Assembly: GCF_000220525.1 (NCBI RefSeq)
Contig: NZ_AFPK01000038.1
Coordinates: 1 to 55,927, forward strand
Direction: 5' to 3'
Length of the DNA: 55,927 nt
DNA from: Ochrovirga pacifica
GTDB lineage: Bacteria > Bacteroidota > Bacteroidia > Flavobacteriales > Flavobacteriaceae
Below, piece by piece: positions 55,302 to 55,927 of this stretch (positions within the stretch are counted from its first letter, which is position 1; the number at the start of each line of letters is the position of its first letter). Both the position numbers and the translations under genes were made by a program. The notes beneath the pieces are model-generated. The model was not told the origin of the DNA and searched no databases. It saw only the letters and a list, made by a program, of their open reading frames with translations.

Positions 55302-55927
55302 ATGAACACCAAAAAATCATTCTTTATTATTATTCTTGTTTTGTTAATAGACCAAATTAGTAAGGTTTATATCAAAACAAATTTTCGTTTAGGAGAAGAA
55401 GTATATGTTTTTGACTGGTTTAGAATACACTTTATAGAAAACAATGGAGCTGCTTGGGGTACAGAGCTAGGAGGTAAAACAGGAAAGCTAATCTTAACTT
55501 TATTTAGACTTTGTGCCATTGTAGGAATTGGCTATTGGCTGCATAAAAGCATTAAAGAAAAAGCCCATAACTTGCTTATTATAGCTGTTTCTTTAATTTT
55601 TACTGGAGCACTAGGAAATATTATTGATTCTGTTTTTTACGGAATTTTATTCACCGATTCCTATGGTCAATTAGCTATTTACGACCCTGCTAATGCCTAT
55701 GGAGAATTGTTTCATGGAAAAGTAGTAGACATGCTTTACTTTCCTATATGGGAAGGAACTTTACCAAACTGGTTACCCATAATGGGCGGGCAAAACTTTA
55801 CCTTTTTTAATGCTATTTTTAACATTGCAGACTCTGCTATTTCTATAGGAGTGATGTTATTGCTGTTTTTTAGTAAAACCATCTTTCCTAAAAAATATCT
55901 TAGATTCTTATTTCATTATATAAAAAA
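55302..55927 (+). CDS. lspA: Lipoprotein signal peptidase LspA (3' end cut by window)
   Basis: Starts at 55302 and is open to the window end: 208 complete codons, no stop. Aspartyl membrane protease that removes signal peptides from prolipoproteins. N-terminal helix IIILVLLIDQISK with the conserved DQxxK, FIENNGAAWG (NxGaaWG), FTGALGNIIDSVFYG (GxxxNxxD), and the catalytic Asp pair in VVDMLYFP and FNIADSAISIG. Longer than the E. coli enzyme (164) because of an insertion (about 118-150) before VVDM, usual in Bacteroidota as I recall. Acts on the many lipoproteins in the envelope, including those at 17660 and 46597. Confidence 0.93.
   Translation, partial: MNTKKSFFIIILVLLIDQISKVYIKTNFRLGEEVYVFDWFRIHFIENNGAAWGTELGGKTGKLILTLFRLCAIVGIGYWLHKSIKEKAHNLLIIAVSLIFTGALGNIIDSVFYGILFTDSYGQLAIYDPANAYGELFHGKVVDMLYFPIWEGTLPNWLPIMGGQNFTFFNAIFNIADSAISIGVMLLLFFSKTIFPKKYLRFLFHYIK

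Overview
The window looks like a chromosomal segment from a marine-type Flavobacteriaceae (Bacteroidota). The evidence is the low G+C, promoters of the Bacteroidota type (TTTG or TTG, about 19 bases, TAnnTTTG), a division cluster ending in an FtsZ with a very long linker and an [13 protein letters not shown] tail, and families typical of that group (DUF4129/DUF4350/MoxR/DUF58 block, CGC bacilliredoxin, one-cysteine DksA/TraR protein). The genus cannot be told from sequence alone. There are no rRNA or tRNA genes, no insertion sequences and no CRISPR array.

Layout. (1) 17-7484, minus strand: a complete tryptophan operon, trpE-G-D-C-F-B-A, followed by yqeY. It is preceded by a promoter, a 16-codon leader peptide with three tandem Trp codons and a terminator/antiterminator pair, which is a full attenuator. 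Every spacer between trp genes holds a degenerate 7-bp-period, partly palindromic repeat array, in several sequence types. (2) 7601-16109: a DUF805 protein, an RDD protein, then SpoIIM-like, DUF4129, DUF4350, MoxR ATPase and DUF58 in one overlapping plus-strand run, followed by an M3 oligopeptidase. (3) 16197-21072: an AT-rich orphan gene with a HEPN-like C-terminus, flanked by a duplicated half-terminator and so probably inserted; a small lipoprotein; a CPBP membrane protease homologue; dihydrolipoyl dehydrogenase; and a small outer-membrane protein. (4) 21153-36872, minus strand: the whole dcw division/murein cluster from mraZ to ftsZ, with MraZ-type operator repeats at its head. (5) 37003-39148, plus strand: alpha/beta hydrolase, engB, and an RluA-type pseudouridine synthase. 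(6) 39145-46246, minus strand: a six-gene operon combining an outer-membrane TPR-barrel protein, a processive-type GT2 synthase, CDP-deoxysugar precursor enzymes and a membrane-anchored GH26 hydrolase. I read this as a compact exopolysaccharide synthesis and export system. A beta-helix lipoprotein is transcribed divergently from it. (7) 48307-55927: a secreted unknown with a Met/Gln-rich tract, a bacilliredoxin, a DjlA-like co-chaperone, and then ileS-dksA/traR-lspA; lspA runs off the window.

The best candidates for something new are the heptad-repeat spacers of the trp operon, the GT2/GH26/TPR-barrel polysaccharide operon, and the probable gene insertion marked by a split terminator. The isoleucyl-tRNA synthetase has a swapped HIGH motif (GIHH), which bears on mupirocin resistance.
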